Assembly (NCBI RefSeq): GCF_034479555.1
Contig: NZ_CP140151.1
Coordinates: 2,790,001-2,854,000, forward strand
Length of the DNA: 64,000 nt
Direction of reading: 5' to 3'
DNA from: Chromohalobacter canadensis
GTDB taxonomy: Bacteria; Pseudomonadota; Gammaproteobacteria; Pseudomonadales; Halomonadaceae
Positions within the stretch are counted from its first letter, which is position 1, and each line of letters starts with the position of its first letter. The position numbers were made by a program, and so were the translations under genes. The notes beneath the pieces are model-generated. The model saw only the letters and a list, made by a program, of their open reading frames with translations. It had not been told where the DNA came from and searched no databases. Below, in pieces: positions 19,136 to 27,452 of this stretch.

Positions 19136-20149
19136 TCAGTCAATGGCCTCGATGGCATCGGCGACCACCGCCTTGACGCGATTCAAGTAATCGCTGCCGT
19201 TGGAGGGTGGCGTGGGGTCGCTGGTCATGACAAGGGTGGCGTCATGCTCCGGCACCACGAAAAGCAATTGCCCACCATATCCCCAGCCATAATAGACCGG
19301 CGTATCGGCAAGCTGGGTGCTGAACCATCCGTAGCCGTAGTCGTCCTGATTGAAATGCGAACGGGTACGTGCTTGCCAGGAACGCTCTATCCATTCTGCG
19401 GGAAGCACGCGCTCGCCGTCGTACATGCCTTGTTGCCGATATAGCTCACCGATTTTCAGCAAGGCGCGTGGCGTGAGCCCCATTTCGTTCCCACCGAAAT
19501 AGATGCCTTGCGGGTCACGCGTCCAGGGCGGTATCTCGATCCCCAGGGGCGCCCCCAGCCATTCGCGCATCAAAGTGAGCGTATCGCGGCCACTGGCGTC
19601 GGTCAGCGCGGCCGACAGCAGATGGCTGTTGCCGGTCGAATACAGCATACGACCGCCGGGATCGGCGACGAAGGGGCGCGACAAGGCATTGCCGACCCAG
19701 TCGTCGCTGGCCACCCAGCCACCGTAGTTGGCGCCGGAGGTGCGCTCGAGCCCAGCCTGCATCGACAGCAGGTGGCCGATCTTGATGTCGTGGACACGAG
19801 GATCGGCGTCACGAGGCACTCGCTCGCCTAGCAATTCAGCGATCGGTTGGTCGACGCCCTGGATGACATCACGTGCGATAGCGGCGCCCACCAGGGCCGA
19901 GATGAGTGTCTTGGAGAGCGACTTGATATTGGTGATGTCATCGGGGGAGTGGCCGCGCCAGCCACGGGCGACGAGAGTCTCGCCGTCGACGGCGATGAGC
20001 AGGGTATGCGTGCGTGGCAAGTCGCCGATGCGTTGTGCGGCTTGCTCGAGTGCCGGGCGATCAATGGCCGCCATGGCGGGCAGTGCCATGCTGGCGAGCG
20101 TGATGGTCAGTAGCGATAAGCGCCAGGGGCAACGTCGTAAGGGCAACAT
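19136..20149 (-). CDS. Periplasmic serine hydrolase, beta-lactamase class C family
   Basis: A 337-residue protein beginning at MLPLRRCPWRLSLLTITLAS with a signal peptide ending near LPAMAA, so exported. Class C/penicillin-binding signatures are NIKSLSKTLISALVG (SxxK nucleophile serine) and the tyrosine motif MLYSTGNSHLL; the C-terminal GWGYGGQLLFVVPEHD replaces the usual KTG. It is probably an esterase or peptidase rather than a resistance enzyme. A reading starting at 20209 would add residues ahead of the signal peptide and is unlikely. Confidence 0.82.
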   Translation of the reverse strand: MLPLRRCPWRLSLLTITLASMALPAMAAIDRPALEQAAQRIGDLPRTHTLLIAVDGETLVARGWRGHSPDDITNIKSLSKTLISALVGAAIARDVIQGVDQPIAELLGERVPRDADPRVHDIKIGHLLSMQAGLERTSGANYGGWVASDDWVGNALSRPFVADPGGRMLYSTGNSHLLSAALTDASGRDTLTLMREWLGAPLGIEIPPWTRDPQGIYFGGNEMGLTPRALLKIGELYRQQGMYDGERVLPAEWIERSWQARTRSHFNQDDYGYGWFSTQLADTPVYYGWGYGGQLLFVVPEHDATLVMTSDPTPPSNGSDYLNRVKAVVADAIEAID

Positions 20150-20221
20150 GCGGTACGCATTCCATTGCAGGGAAAGGATGAGTGTGGCTGATGGTGGGAG
20201 AGATCCCAAAAGATGACGCGC

Positions 20222-20248
20222 AAAAAAAAAGTCCCCAAGAAGGGGACT
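20222..20248 (-). terminator. Strong intrinsic terminator
   Basis: On the minus strand AGTCCCC-loop-GGGGACT is followed by nine T residues. It ends a leftward unit: either the short unit starting near 20344 or read-through from the polysaccharide operon. Confidence 0.9.
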
Positions 20249-20273
20249 AGGGGAGCACGCCAGCTCACTCGGT

Positions 20274-20327
20274 TCATCGCTGTCGTTCAGCGACGCTAAA
20301 AGGGGTGAAGGTATCGCCTTGTGTCAT
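20274..20327 (-). CDS. Possible 17-residue small protein
   Basis: A short reading frame, MTQGDTFTPFSVAERQR, sits between the sigma-54-like promoter at 20370-20355 and the terminator at 20248-20222. AAGGA lies eight bases before its ATG. Frame, ribosome site, promoter and terminator together suggest a real unit of about 125 bases, but a frame this short could be chance and the product could be a small RNA instead. No family is recognised. Confidence 0.35.
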   Translation of the reverse strand: MTQGDTFTPFSVAERQR

Positions 20328-20354
20328 GGATGACGTCCTTCGTGTCTTATAGGT

Positions 20355-20370
20355 AGCGAAGCGCGTGCCA
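20355..20370 (-). promoter_or_regulatory. Sigma-54 type promoter of a small transcription unit
   Basis: The minus strand reads TGGCACGCGCTTCGCT, a full -24 element with a single mismatch at the -12 element and exact GG-N10-GC spacing. It is preceded by a strongly AT-rich tract (20371-20420), as expected for enhancer-dependent promoters. Predicted start is near 20344. Confidence 0.6.
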
Positions 20371-20445
20371 AAATTTTAAATATTCTTTAAATACAGATAT
20401 TTATTTAGTTTCTATGATAAGCAAGACGAGCGGCGCATGTTGTAA

Positions 20446-20494
20446 TGGCGCTTTGGTGCGCCAATAGAAGCCATAAAACTGCCTCGGCGCACCA
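20446..20494. promoter_or_regulatory. Candidate enhancer sites upstream of the small sigma-54 unit
   Basis: TGGCGC-N6-GCGCCA (20446-20463) is a palindrome, and TGGTGCGCC (20454-20462) is repeated inverted as GGCGCACCA (20486-20494). They lie about 75-125 bases upstream of the promoter, where activators of sigma-54 bind. GGTGCG/CGCACC elements also occur above the nitrate transporter promoter at 44.5 kb and resemble NtrC half-sites. Confidence 0.4.
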
Positions 20495-20515
20495 GGGATG
20501 GGCATGACTCTGGGC

Positions 20516-20569
20516 CTAAATCACCGAGAGTAGGCCACCGGACGAACCGGTGAGGTCGCATAGCGTCAT
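20516..20569 (-). CDS. Possible 17-residue leader-like peptide
   Basis: The frame MTLCDLTGSSGGLLSVI is preceded by AAGGAGA about nine bases from its ATG, and its codons include the hairpin CACCGG-TTCGT-CCGGTG. It lies in the 500-base gap after the AlgK-like gene, on the same strand. A good ribosome site is the only strong argument; no homologue is recognised. Confidence 0.25.
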   Translation of the reverse strand: MTLCDLTGSSGGLLSVI

Positions 20570-20708
20570 CGAGTGTTGTCTCCTTGTCTTGTCGTGTGGC
20601 GGGGTGTCCATGACGAATGGCCCGACCAGTCTAGCGCGAAGGGCGGCGTCGCCGCCGCCCAAGTCACGCCAAGAAGGAATATCATGAGTCGCTGTCGTGA
20701 CCGATTCC

Positions 20709-23498
20709 TCAGGAAGACGTTCTGTCAGCATCGCCTGCACGATCGACGTCACTGGCCACTTCGGCGGCCTGGCTGTTTTGAAGCAGATCGCGCATCGTCT
20801 TCAGTGCGGCTTGTCCCTTACTTTCCAGCGTCTGATCGAGCCAAAGCAGCGCCTGATCCTGGTTGGCATTCTCCAGCCCTTGTTGCCAGAGGTACGCTTT
20901 GGCTAGCGCGAGGCGTGCGGTGGGATGCCCTTGGCGCGCCGCGCGGAACAGATAGTTGGCGCCCTTGGTTTTATCCTGCTCGGTCACTTCGCCACGTAGA
21001 TAGGCGCGCCCCAATGTCGCTTGGGCCCCGGCGTGGCCTTGCTCGGCTGCTGCGGTGAGCATGGACAGACCGCGTTTGGCATTCTGGGCGATGCCGTCGC
21101 GACCATAGAGCAGCGAGCGCCCGAGATTTGCCTGCGATGACAGGCTTCCCGCCTCGGCGGCGCGACTTAGCCACTCTTTCGCCTTGGCCGGGTTCTTGTC
21201 CACGCCGGTGCCGCTAAGATAGGCCTCGCCCAGAATCTGGGCGGCATAGGCGTTACCCCGCTGGGCAGCATGCGTCAGTAGTTCGATACCGCGCTGCGGT
21301 TCGCGCTCGACACCATGGCCCTTGAGATACGCTTGGCCTAGTGTCTGCATGGCGCCTAGGTTGCCACCTTGCATGGCACGCTCAAGGAGGCGTGCGCCAC
21401 GTTCGGGCTCGGCGTCGACATCCTCGCCGTCGAGCAATCTCGTGCCTAGATCGGCGGTGGCGCCCACATGCTCACGCGCGACAGCGGCTTCCAGATATCT
21501 TATTCCCTTGGTCGTATTCCTGGGGAATTTGTCGCCTTGAAGGTAAGCGCGCCCCAAGGTGGCCGCAGCTCCCGCGTGGCCAGCTTGATAAGCCTTGGTC
21601 AGCCACTGGTTGGCTTTGTCGGTATCTTGCTCGAGGCCGCGTTCGCCCTTGAGATAGGCGCGTCCGAGATCGGTCATGGCGCCGGGGTTGCCAAGCTTGG
21701 CAGCATGGAGTGTGGCCTGAATGCTGCCATTGCCTTCGCCACGTTCACGGTACAAGCGTGCCAGGGCCTGACGAGCGGATTCGTGACCGGCGGCTTGGGC
21801 ACGCTCGAGCCAGCGTGCGGCCTTGTCATAGTCGCGGGGAACTCCCGTCCCGTCACGATAGGCTCGTCCCAGCACGAGCATGGCATAGTCGTCACCCTGG
21901 TTAGCGGCTTGGGTCAGCAACGCGATGGCCTTGCCGTCGTTCTGACCTTTGAGTGGGCCATCGAGATAGGCCTTGCCCAGCACTGTCATGGCGGTAGTGT
22001 CCTCGGCCGACACGGCCTTTTCGAGCAGCGCCTGGCCGGCTGAGACATCGGCGGGAAGTCGCGTACCGTTGAGGTAGGCTTCGCCCAGCAGGCGTGCGGC
22101 ATAAGTCTGGCCGGCCTGGGCTGCATCCTTGAGCAGTGTCTCGGCGCGTTGCGGGTTCTGGGCGACGCCGGTTCCCTTGAGATAAGCCTCGCCGAGCTGC
22201 GCTGTAGCATAAGCGCTGTCGGCCTGATGGCTGCGTTCGAGATAGTCGATGGCCTTTTGCGGTTGGGCTGCGATGCCGTGTTCGCCATCGAGATAGATAT
22301 CGCCAAGCACTGCCAGGGCGAGAGGGTCTCCGGTGCCCGCGGCCTTTTCCAATAGGCGTATGCCTCGTTGACGTGATTGCGGCAAGGTCTCGCCGGCGAG
22401 ATAAGTCCTGCCCAGAGTGATGGCTGCCTGGGGCGATCCCTGTTCGGCAGCTTTGGCCAACCACCTTTCGGCTTCTTCTGGACGTGACGACGACGCATCG
22501 TCATCGAGTAGAGCACTGCCCAAATGGGTCATGGCTTCGACATCACCGGCCTTGGCCGCCGTCTCGAGTATGGCCATTGCACCCGATCTATCACCATTCT
22601 TGAGCAAGGCCTGGCCGACGTCAGCGAGCACAGCGGGGTCGTCGGATTCCGCGGCCTTGTTCAACCAGCGACGTTGCTCGTCGGGGCGATGACCCAAGAG
22701 GCCGTCTTGGCTATAGAGAGATGCGAGATCGGTCATGGCGTCGACATCGCCTTGTCGGGCCAGCGAGAGAAGCGCGTCTTCATAACGCTGGGCGTAGGTC
22801 TGGACCTTGGCGGGATCGGCCTGGTACCAACCATCTTGCTGATAGGCATTGGCCAGCTCGCGCAGCGCGTCCGTGTCGCCGGCGTCGGCGGCCCGCTCGT
22901 AGAGGGACAAGGCACGCTGGGGATCGCGCTCGACCCCCTCGCCGGCGAGTAGCATTTCGGCGAGCGGTACGGCAGCTTGGTCAGCCTTGCCCTGGTCAAT
23001 GCCTTGACGAAAAAGATGGAACGCCAAGGCGGGGTTCCTTTCGACACCATCGCCGTCTCGGTAGAGACGCCCCAGCTTGACCGAGGCATTGCCCAGCAAC
23101 GCATTGGGCCGGTGCAGGACGTTGGCGTAGTACCGAGCCGCAAGCTCGGGATCGCGTGGTACTGCCTCGCCATTGTCATAGATTTTGCCGAGATAGTAAT
23201 AGGCAGGCAGCAGACCTTCCTGGCCCAGAGCCTTGAACCTGGCGATCGCCTGGTCGTAGTTGCCTTTCTCGGCGGATTGGCGCGCGAAGTCCAGACGTCC
23301 CCAGTCCATGCCATCCATGTCGAGGGGAAAGCCACCGTCGAACCAGTCAGCGTACTGCTGGGGCACCGGGGGGGCGGCGTAATCCCGGGGCGCCTCGTCG
23401 AGGGCCGTACAGCCGCTGATGGCTATCATCAGCGGAGAAAGGTGCAGCAGCACCCGCCAGGGGGATCTGCCGCCATCTCGGTGGGGATGATTGAACAT
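20709..23498 (-). CDS. Giant AlgK-like Sel1-repeat outer-membrane lipoprotein
   Basis: A 929-residue lipoprotein: signal peptide with lipobox ISGC (Cys30), then more than 20 tandem Sel1/TPR-like repeats of about 36 residues (for example AMTDLGRAYLKGERGLEQDT and AYAAQILGEAYLSGTGV). Pseudomonas AlgK, about 475 residues, is the outer-membrane lipoprotein scaffold of alginate export; this one is twice as long. As the last gene of the synthase operon it probably scaffolds polymer export, but no AlgE-like porin is encoded nearby. GGAGG lies upstream of the ATG. The repetitive sequence could equally recruit several periplasmic partners. Confidence 0.8.
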   Translation of the reverse strand: MFNHPHRDGGRSPWRVLLHLSPLMIAISGCTALDEAPRDYAAPPVPQQYADWFDGGFPLDMDGMDWGRLDFARQSAEKGNYDQAIARFKALGQEGLLPAYYYLGKIYDNGEAVPRDPELAARYYANVLHRPNALLGNASVKLGRLYRDGDGVERNPALAFHLFRQGIDQGKADQAAVPLAEMLLAGEGVERDPQRALSLYERAADAGDTDALRELANAYQQDGWYQADPAKVQTYAQRYEDALLSLARQGDVDAMTDLASLYSQDGLLGHRPDEQRRWLNKAAESDDPAVLADVGQALLKNGDRSGAMAILETAAKAGDVEAMTHLGSALLDDDASSSRPEEAERWLAKAAEQGSPQAAITLGRTYLAGETLPQSRQRGIRLLEKAAGTGDPLALAVLGDIYLDGEHGIAAQPQKAIDYLERSHQADSAYATAQLGEAYLKGTGVAQNPQRAETLLKDAAQAGQTYAARLLGEAYLNGTRLPADVSAGQALLEKAVSAEDTTAMTVLGKAYLDGPLKGQNDGKAIALLTQAANQGDDYAMLVLGRAYRDGTGVPRDYDKAARWLERAQAAGHESARQALARLYRERGEGNGSIQATLHAAKLGNPGAMTDLGRAYLKGERGLEQDTDKANQWLTKAYQAGHAGAAATLGRAYLQGDKFPRNTTKGIRYLEAAVAREHVGATADLGTRLLDGEDVDAEPERGARLLERAMQGGNLGAMQTLGQAYLKGHGVEREPQRGIELLTHAAQRGNAYAAQILGEAYLSGTGVDKNPAKAKEWLSRAAEAGSLSSQANLGRSLLYGRDGIAQNAKRGLSMLTAAAEQGHAGAQATLGRAYLRGEVTEQDKTKGANYLFRAARQGHPTARLALAKAYLWQQGLENANQDQALLWLDQTLESKGQAALKTMRDLLQNSQAAEVASDVDRAGDADRTSS

Positions 23499-23547
23499 GG
23501 GGTTCCTCCGTGATCGTAGAGACGCTCGTCACTCAATTGGCGAGGCG

Positions 23548-24795
23548 TTATTGCAGACCCTCGAAAACCTGAGAGCGCTGTTTTTGCGATTCGGTATATG
23601 CCTGTTGTTGCGCATCGGGATCCATGAAGTACAGCGTCACGTACCCCCCGGCGCCGCGATTGGTGATGGGGCGCATCGTCTTGAGAAACTGTGCGAGCCG
23701 CGGGTTATCGACGTGACTGAGGTAGATCTCCATCCAGGCCAGATACTGATCGTCCTTGAGGAACTCTTTGTACTGCTCGTGCGGCGCCATGTCGCCAAGC
23801 GCCGAAGGGTCCTCGAAGATATCGATAGCGAAGTCCACGGCGTCTTCGATGGTGTATCCGTCGATTTCCTTGTCGAAGATGTCGTACCCCTGCCGTGAAA
23901 TAATCTGCATGTTGGGTATCAAATAAAGCAGTGCGTAATTCTGGTAGTGACTGGCACGACGGCCACGTTTCATCTCGAGACGGAAGGCACCTTCCTTGGT
24001 CAGGTCGTGCAGGGCGGAATAGACCGCACTGACGCCGAAGCGGAAGAGCTCGTCGTCCTCGGTGAGCACGCCGATCATCGAGGCGTAGAGCGCGCGACGA
24101 TAGAAGTGATTGTTGCAACAGCTATTATTGGGCTGCCCGGGGATCGCCTTGTGCTTGTAGGCAAGACGCCGCAGCCAGTCATTGACGCGCTGCTTTGAGT
24201 CGTCCATGCCGTCGACATCGCCGCGCACGACCGAGTAGGCGGTGGCGGCGGAGAAGATCATCGACTCGGTGGAGAACCATGCTTGCGGGTGGGCCTGGTC
24301 ATAGTAGAACTGGGTCAACGCATCGTGCTGAGCCCACTTGTCGAGGAAACGGATCAGGCATTTCCCGTAATAGATGTCGCCGCTTGCGACATAAGCACCG
24401 GCCAGGTTGGCCACGGTCTTCTCGAACTGGAAAAGTGGCCCCGAGATTTCCCGCCATTCCTTGGGGTTGGGGTAGAAGCCCGGGATGCGGATCTTGGTGT
24501 CCAACGGCGGGACCTGTAGCAGCTGTTTGCAACTGGGTCCTGTTGCCAGCGCATCGACCTGGGCAAGCAGCAAGGGGTTCTCCGTGTGCTGCAGTTGCGT
24601 CATGCGTGCCTCGACATCGAAGTAGGAGGCATTGGTTTCCGTTACCTGATATTCGGAGAGGTCCAGTTTCTGCCGTTCTTCGATCGACATGGCGAGGGCC
24701 GGCAGTGCCAGGCCCATGGTTAGGAAAACAACCAGCAAGAGGCCAGCGCATTGGCGCATTCCGGCGTTGCGATCAGTGTCGTTGATGGTAGACAT
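23548..24795 (-). CDS. PL5 (AlgL-like) polysaccharide lyase
   Basis: An exported 415-residue protein (signal peptide ending near LALPALA) of the PL5 fold. Catalytic neighbourhoods of AlgL are recognisable: CCNNHFYRRALYASMIGV (Asn-His pair) and LEMKRGRRASHYQNYALLYL (Arg and Tyr). PL5 lyases cleave uronic-acid polymers by beta-elimination; Pseudomonas AlgL degrades stray periplasmic alginate, and a Stenotrophomonas PL5 member also cleaves polyglucuronate. Here it most likely clears or trims the polymer made by the neighbouring synthase. Substrate is not settled by sequence. Confidence 0.82.
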   Translation of the reverse strand: MSTINDTDRNAGMRQCAGLLLVVFLTMGLALPALAMSIEERQKLDLSEYQVTETNASYFDVEARMTQLQHTENPLLLAQVDALATGPSCKQLLQVPPLDTKIRIPGFYPNPKEWREISGPLFQFEKTVANLAGAYVASGDIYYGKCLIRFLDKWAQHDALTQFYYDQAHPQAWFSTESMIFSAATAYSVVRGDVDGMDDSKQRVNDWLRRLAYKHKAIPGQPNNSCCNNHFYRRALYASMIGVLTEDDELFRFGVSAVYSALHDLTKEGAFRLEMKRGRRASHYQNYALLYLIPNMQIISRQGYDIFDKEIDGYTIEDAVDFAIDIFEDPSALGDMAPHEQYKEFLKDDQYLAWMEIYLSHVDNPRLAQFLKTMRPITNRGAGGYVTLYFMDPDAQQQAYTESQKQRSQVFEGLQ

Positions 24796-24834
24796 AGCGA
24801 CTCGTTCGTGTGAGACAAGACGGCCAGTGCGCGA

Positions 24835-25734
24835 TCAGCCCTGGCTGGTGTAGAAACGGAAGTCGGCGAAATCGGCGTGTTGATCTTTTGGTGTGCGCCA
24901 ATCCTCGCCGTGGCCGCCGAAAAAGGTCGAGAACATCAATCCATCGGCATAGACCGCGGATTGTTTCCGGTAGACGATCCCGCGCTGTTCGAAAATGGGC
25001 TTGCCGTCGATCCAGACGCGGGCGATGCCATTGTCGCGTTGTGGGTCGTTGAGCACGATTTCTTGCTCGACCGTGACCCACTGTCCCGTAGGAAAATGCC
25101 AAAGGCCGCGGCCTACGGATTTGCCATAGTCGTTGTCCGCGTCCTTGTTGACGATGTACTCGTAAAGCTCGCCTTGGCCGTGACGGCGCCACATGAAACG
25201 CATCGAGTAGCCATCGCCGGTGACTTCATCGCCACCGCTGGGCGCATCGCCACCGTAAAGCCCCGGCAGTTTGCCGCCCTTGACGAACTCGAAATCTTGC
25301 GGGAAACGGACCTTGTAACGCAGGCAGGCACGTTCGGCTTCACTCAGGCCGGAAATAGTGGCGTAGAAGCCAGCGCCACCTTCTCCCTGATCGCTAGGGG
25401 CGGAGGTGCCCTCCGGATATGCGACCCGCAAGCCTGCTTCGCCAAGCCCGGTCTCGTTCGCCGCCAGGACCTCGACGTTTTTGGCCGTTCCCCAATCATC
25501 GTGAGTGCCAAAGGCCTGTCGAATGGCAGCTTTGCCGTCGTCGAGCATCGGCGGCTCGGGCTCGGCGACCAAGTCATAACGCTTAGAACATGGCGCCGCG
25601 CGTGGAATTGGCAGCGGCTCGGCCGTTGGTTCGTCATCGTCTGCCTGAGTCGCCGGTATGGCGAGCATCAGGGCCGATGCCGTCCCCACCAGCAGGAGCG
25701 GCGCGAGACGGCTGGAGGTGCTGAAGTGCCTCAT
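24835..25734 (-). CDS. PL14-like polysaccharide lyase, exported
   Basis: A 299-residue protein with a signal peptide (ALMLAIPATQA) and the PL14 hallmark KGGKLPGLYGG, followed by YSMRFMWRRHGQGELYEY and WVTVEQEIVLN, the jelly-roll strands of the family. Known PL14 enzymes act on alginate or, in chloroviruses, on glucuronan. A second lyase beside a PL5 enzyme is absent from Pseudomonas alginate operons. The gap to the PL5 gene is 39 bases, so they are co-transcribed. Confidence 0.8.
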   Translation of the reverse strand: MRHFSTSSRLAPLLLVGTASALMLAIPATQADDDEPTAEPLPIPRAAPCSKRYDLVAEPEPPMLDDGKAAIRQAFGTHDDWGTAKNVEVLAANETGLGEAGLRVAYPEGTSAPSDQGEGGAGFYATISGLSEAERACLRYKVRFPQDFEFVKGGKLPGLYGGDAPSGGDEVTGDGYSMRFMWRRHGQGELYEYIVNKDADNDYGKSVGRGLWHFPTGQWVTVEQEIVLNDPQRDNGIARVWIDGKPIFEQRGIVYRKQSAVYADGLMFSTFFGGHGEDWRTPKDQHADFADFRFYTSQG

Positions 25735-25842
25735 GGATGTGTCTCCTGGCGCATGACCGGGACGGACGTCAGGCCGTCACCGTCGAAGGGAATTGGTGTG
25801 CGAGCCGAGGTTTCGTTGTCAGATAAACCTCGGCACCGCCTT

Positions 25843-27408
25843 CTAGGATGATGCCGACGTGCCTTGAGATTCGGCTGAATCCCCGGTATCGGGATCGTTC
25901 AGCGTCGCGTCGGAGGTTTCGTCGTTGTCGAGTGAGTCGATGGCTGACGCTAAAAGCTCCTCGAATTCCTGAACCACGGCACGGCCGCCTTGCCAGACCC
26001 ACTCGGCGGTGGCGTCGACCACTGGGGCCTCGCTGAAGCGCACGTCGACCGGGACACCGACGGTGCTGGCCGGCAACGGCTCTTCGGGTACCAGAAGCAC
26101 ACTGGCGACGTTCTGTTGCTGGCGTACCCATTTGGGGAAACCGGCGCGCGGCTGGCGCTCGACATCCAAGGAGACGGTGCGCACCTGGGCCTGGATGGGC
26201 TCGGAGGCGTTGGGCAAGGCGATGTAGGCGGTCTGGTGCGGTTCGATTCGATCGATATCGTCCATGTGCACCAAGGCCTCGACCATGATGTCGTTTGCCC
26301 CGGTCTGGGTGAGCGTCATGATGCGCTCGCTCTGGTTGATATAAGTCCCGCCCGAGCTACTGCGCGCCCAGGCGACCAGGCAGTCGCAGGGGCTGTAGAT
26401 GACGTTTTGCGACATGCGTGCCTGAAAGGCGTCGATCCGTGAGCTCTGGTAGTCGGTGGCGGTCTCGAACTGATTGATACGCACATGTGCCACTTCCGGC
26501 GGCACGCTCTCGAAGTCGGCCGGCGTGCCGTTGGCGCCGGAGTCGTCGGACGGAATGTAGACCTGGTCGGTGTCCGGCGAGGCGATGCGGTCTTTGAGGT
26601 TTTCTATCAGTTGCTTGTCGTAGTTGAGCGATGCCTTGGCCAGAATTAGGTCCGTTTCGAGTTCGCTGTTCTTTACACGTACCAGTTGCTTATCGCGTTC
26701 GACACGGTCGCCAGCCTCGAAGTCGTGCTGGGCAAGAATGCCCGAGCCGGGCGCGCGAATGTCGATGCGTGGCGCGGTGACGGCGGCGAAGTCCGGTTCG
26801 ATGAGCATGAAGTTACGGTAAGCAGTAGCCGCAATCACTGCCGCCAGAACGACGATGCCGAGTAGTAAAGCCGTGTAGCGTCCCCATGGCTTGCGTCGTT
26901 TCGCCGCCGGTTGTGCAGTGTCCGAGGTCCGGCGTTTGCGAGGCGTCTGCGGATCATTGCTGGTGATCAAGTCTTCCACCGACGCATGCTGGCCGCTCAG
27001 GTGGGCACGGATAATGCGCCGCAGCAGTTCACGATGACGACGCTCGATGCGTGTGATCTCGAAGGCCAGTTCGTGCTTCTTGCCGTCTTCGGTTTTCTGA
27101 TTACGCAGCATCCTGGCATTGACGGGGACGATCAACTCTGCCGTACCGGCGGTCAGCAGCAAAGAAACGGAAATGACGCTGTCGTAGGGGAGTGGCTCGT
27201 CGCTATGGACGGAGAAGCCGCCCAGAGACAGGTCGTGGCCGACCAGTGTACTACCGCTCGGGAAACGTACTTCGAAAGGCACATCGAGGCGAACGTGGCG
27301 CCGTTCGTCGCGGCGCTCGTGATTGATCTGCGCGCTGGTGTCGTGAGCAGTGTCGCCCGATGGCGAGGTGTCGGGGCGGTCCGGGTCGCGCTTGTTGTCA
27401 TCGCTCAT
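25843..27408 (-). CDS. Alg44-like PilZ/HlyD co-polymerase
   Basis: A 521-residue inner-membrane protein. The N-terminal PilZ domain carries both c-di-GMP signatures, RRHVR near residue 37 and DLSLGG near residue 60. One transmembrane helix (about residues 181-203) leads to a periplasmic HlyD/membrane-fusion-type domain (DIRAPGSGILAQHDFEAGD; ELETDLILAKASLNYDKQL). This is the Alg44 architecture: c-di-GMP binding licenses polymerisation by the Alg8-type synthase encoded just upstream. The acidic C-terminal tail is longer than in Pseudomonas. AAGGAGGAGA precedes the ATG. Confidence 0.88.
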   Translation of the reverse strand: MSDDNKRDPDRPDTSPSGDTAHDTSAQINHERRDERRHVRLDVPFEVRFPSGSTLVGHDLSLGGFSVHSDEPLPYDSVISVSLLLTAGTAELIVPVNARMLRNQKTEDGKKHELAFEITRIERRHRELLRRIIRAHLSGQHASVEDLITSNDPQTPRKRRTSDTAQPAAKRRKPWGRYTALLLGIVVLAAVIAATAYRNFMLIEPDFAAVTAPRIDIRAPGSGILAQHDFEAGDRVERDKQLVRVKNSELETDLILAKASLNYDKQLIENLKDRIASPDTDQVYIPSDDSGANGTPADFESVPPEVAHVRINQFETATDYQSSRIDAFQARMSQNVIYSPCDCLVAWARSSSGGTYINQSERIMTLTQTGANDIMVEALVHMDDIDRIEPHQTAYIALPNASEPIQAQVRTVSLDVERQPRAGFPKWVRQQQNVASVLLVPEEPLPASTVGVPVDVRFSEAPVVDATAEWVWQGGRAVVQEFEELLASAIDSLDNDETSDATLNDPDTGDSAESQGTSASS

Positions 27409-27452
27409 GAAGGTCTCCTCCTTGGTCCCTTGATCCTTGTCAGGAATACTCG

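Noticed and set aside
20573..21058. 161-residue rightward frame opposite the AlgK-like gene
   Set aside because: Low-complexity Arg-rich composition and overlap with a clear lipoprotein gene mark it as a shadow frame.
20709..23498. Tandem DNA repeats or CRISPR-like array
   Set aside because: The periodicity is at protein level (Sel1 repeats of about 36 residues) with divergent codons; there are no identical repeats with unique spacers.
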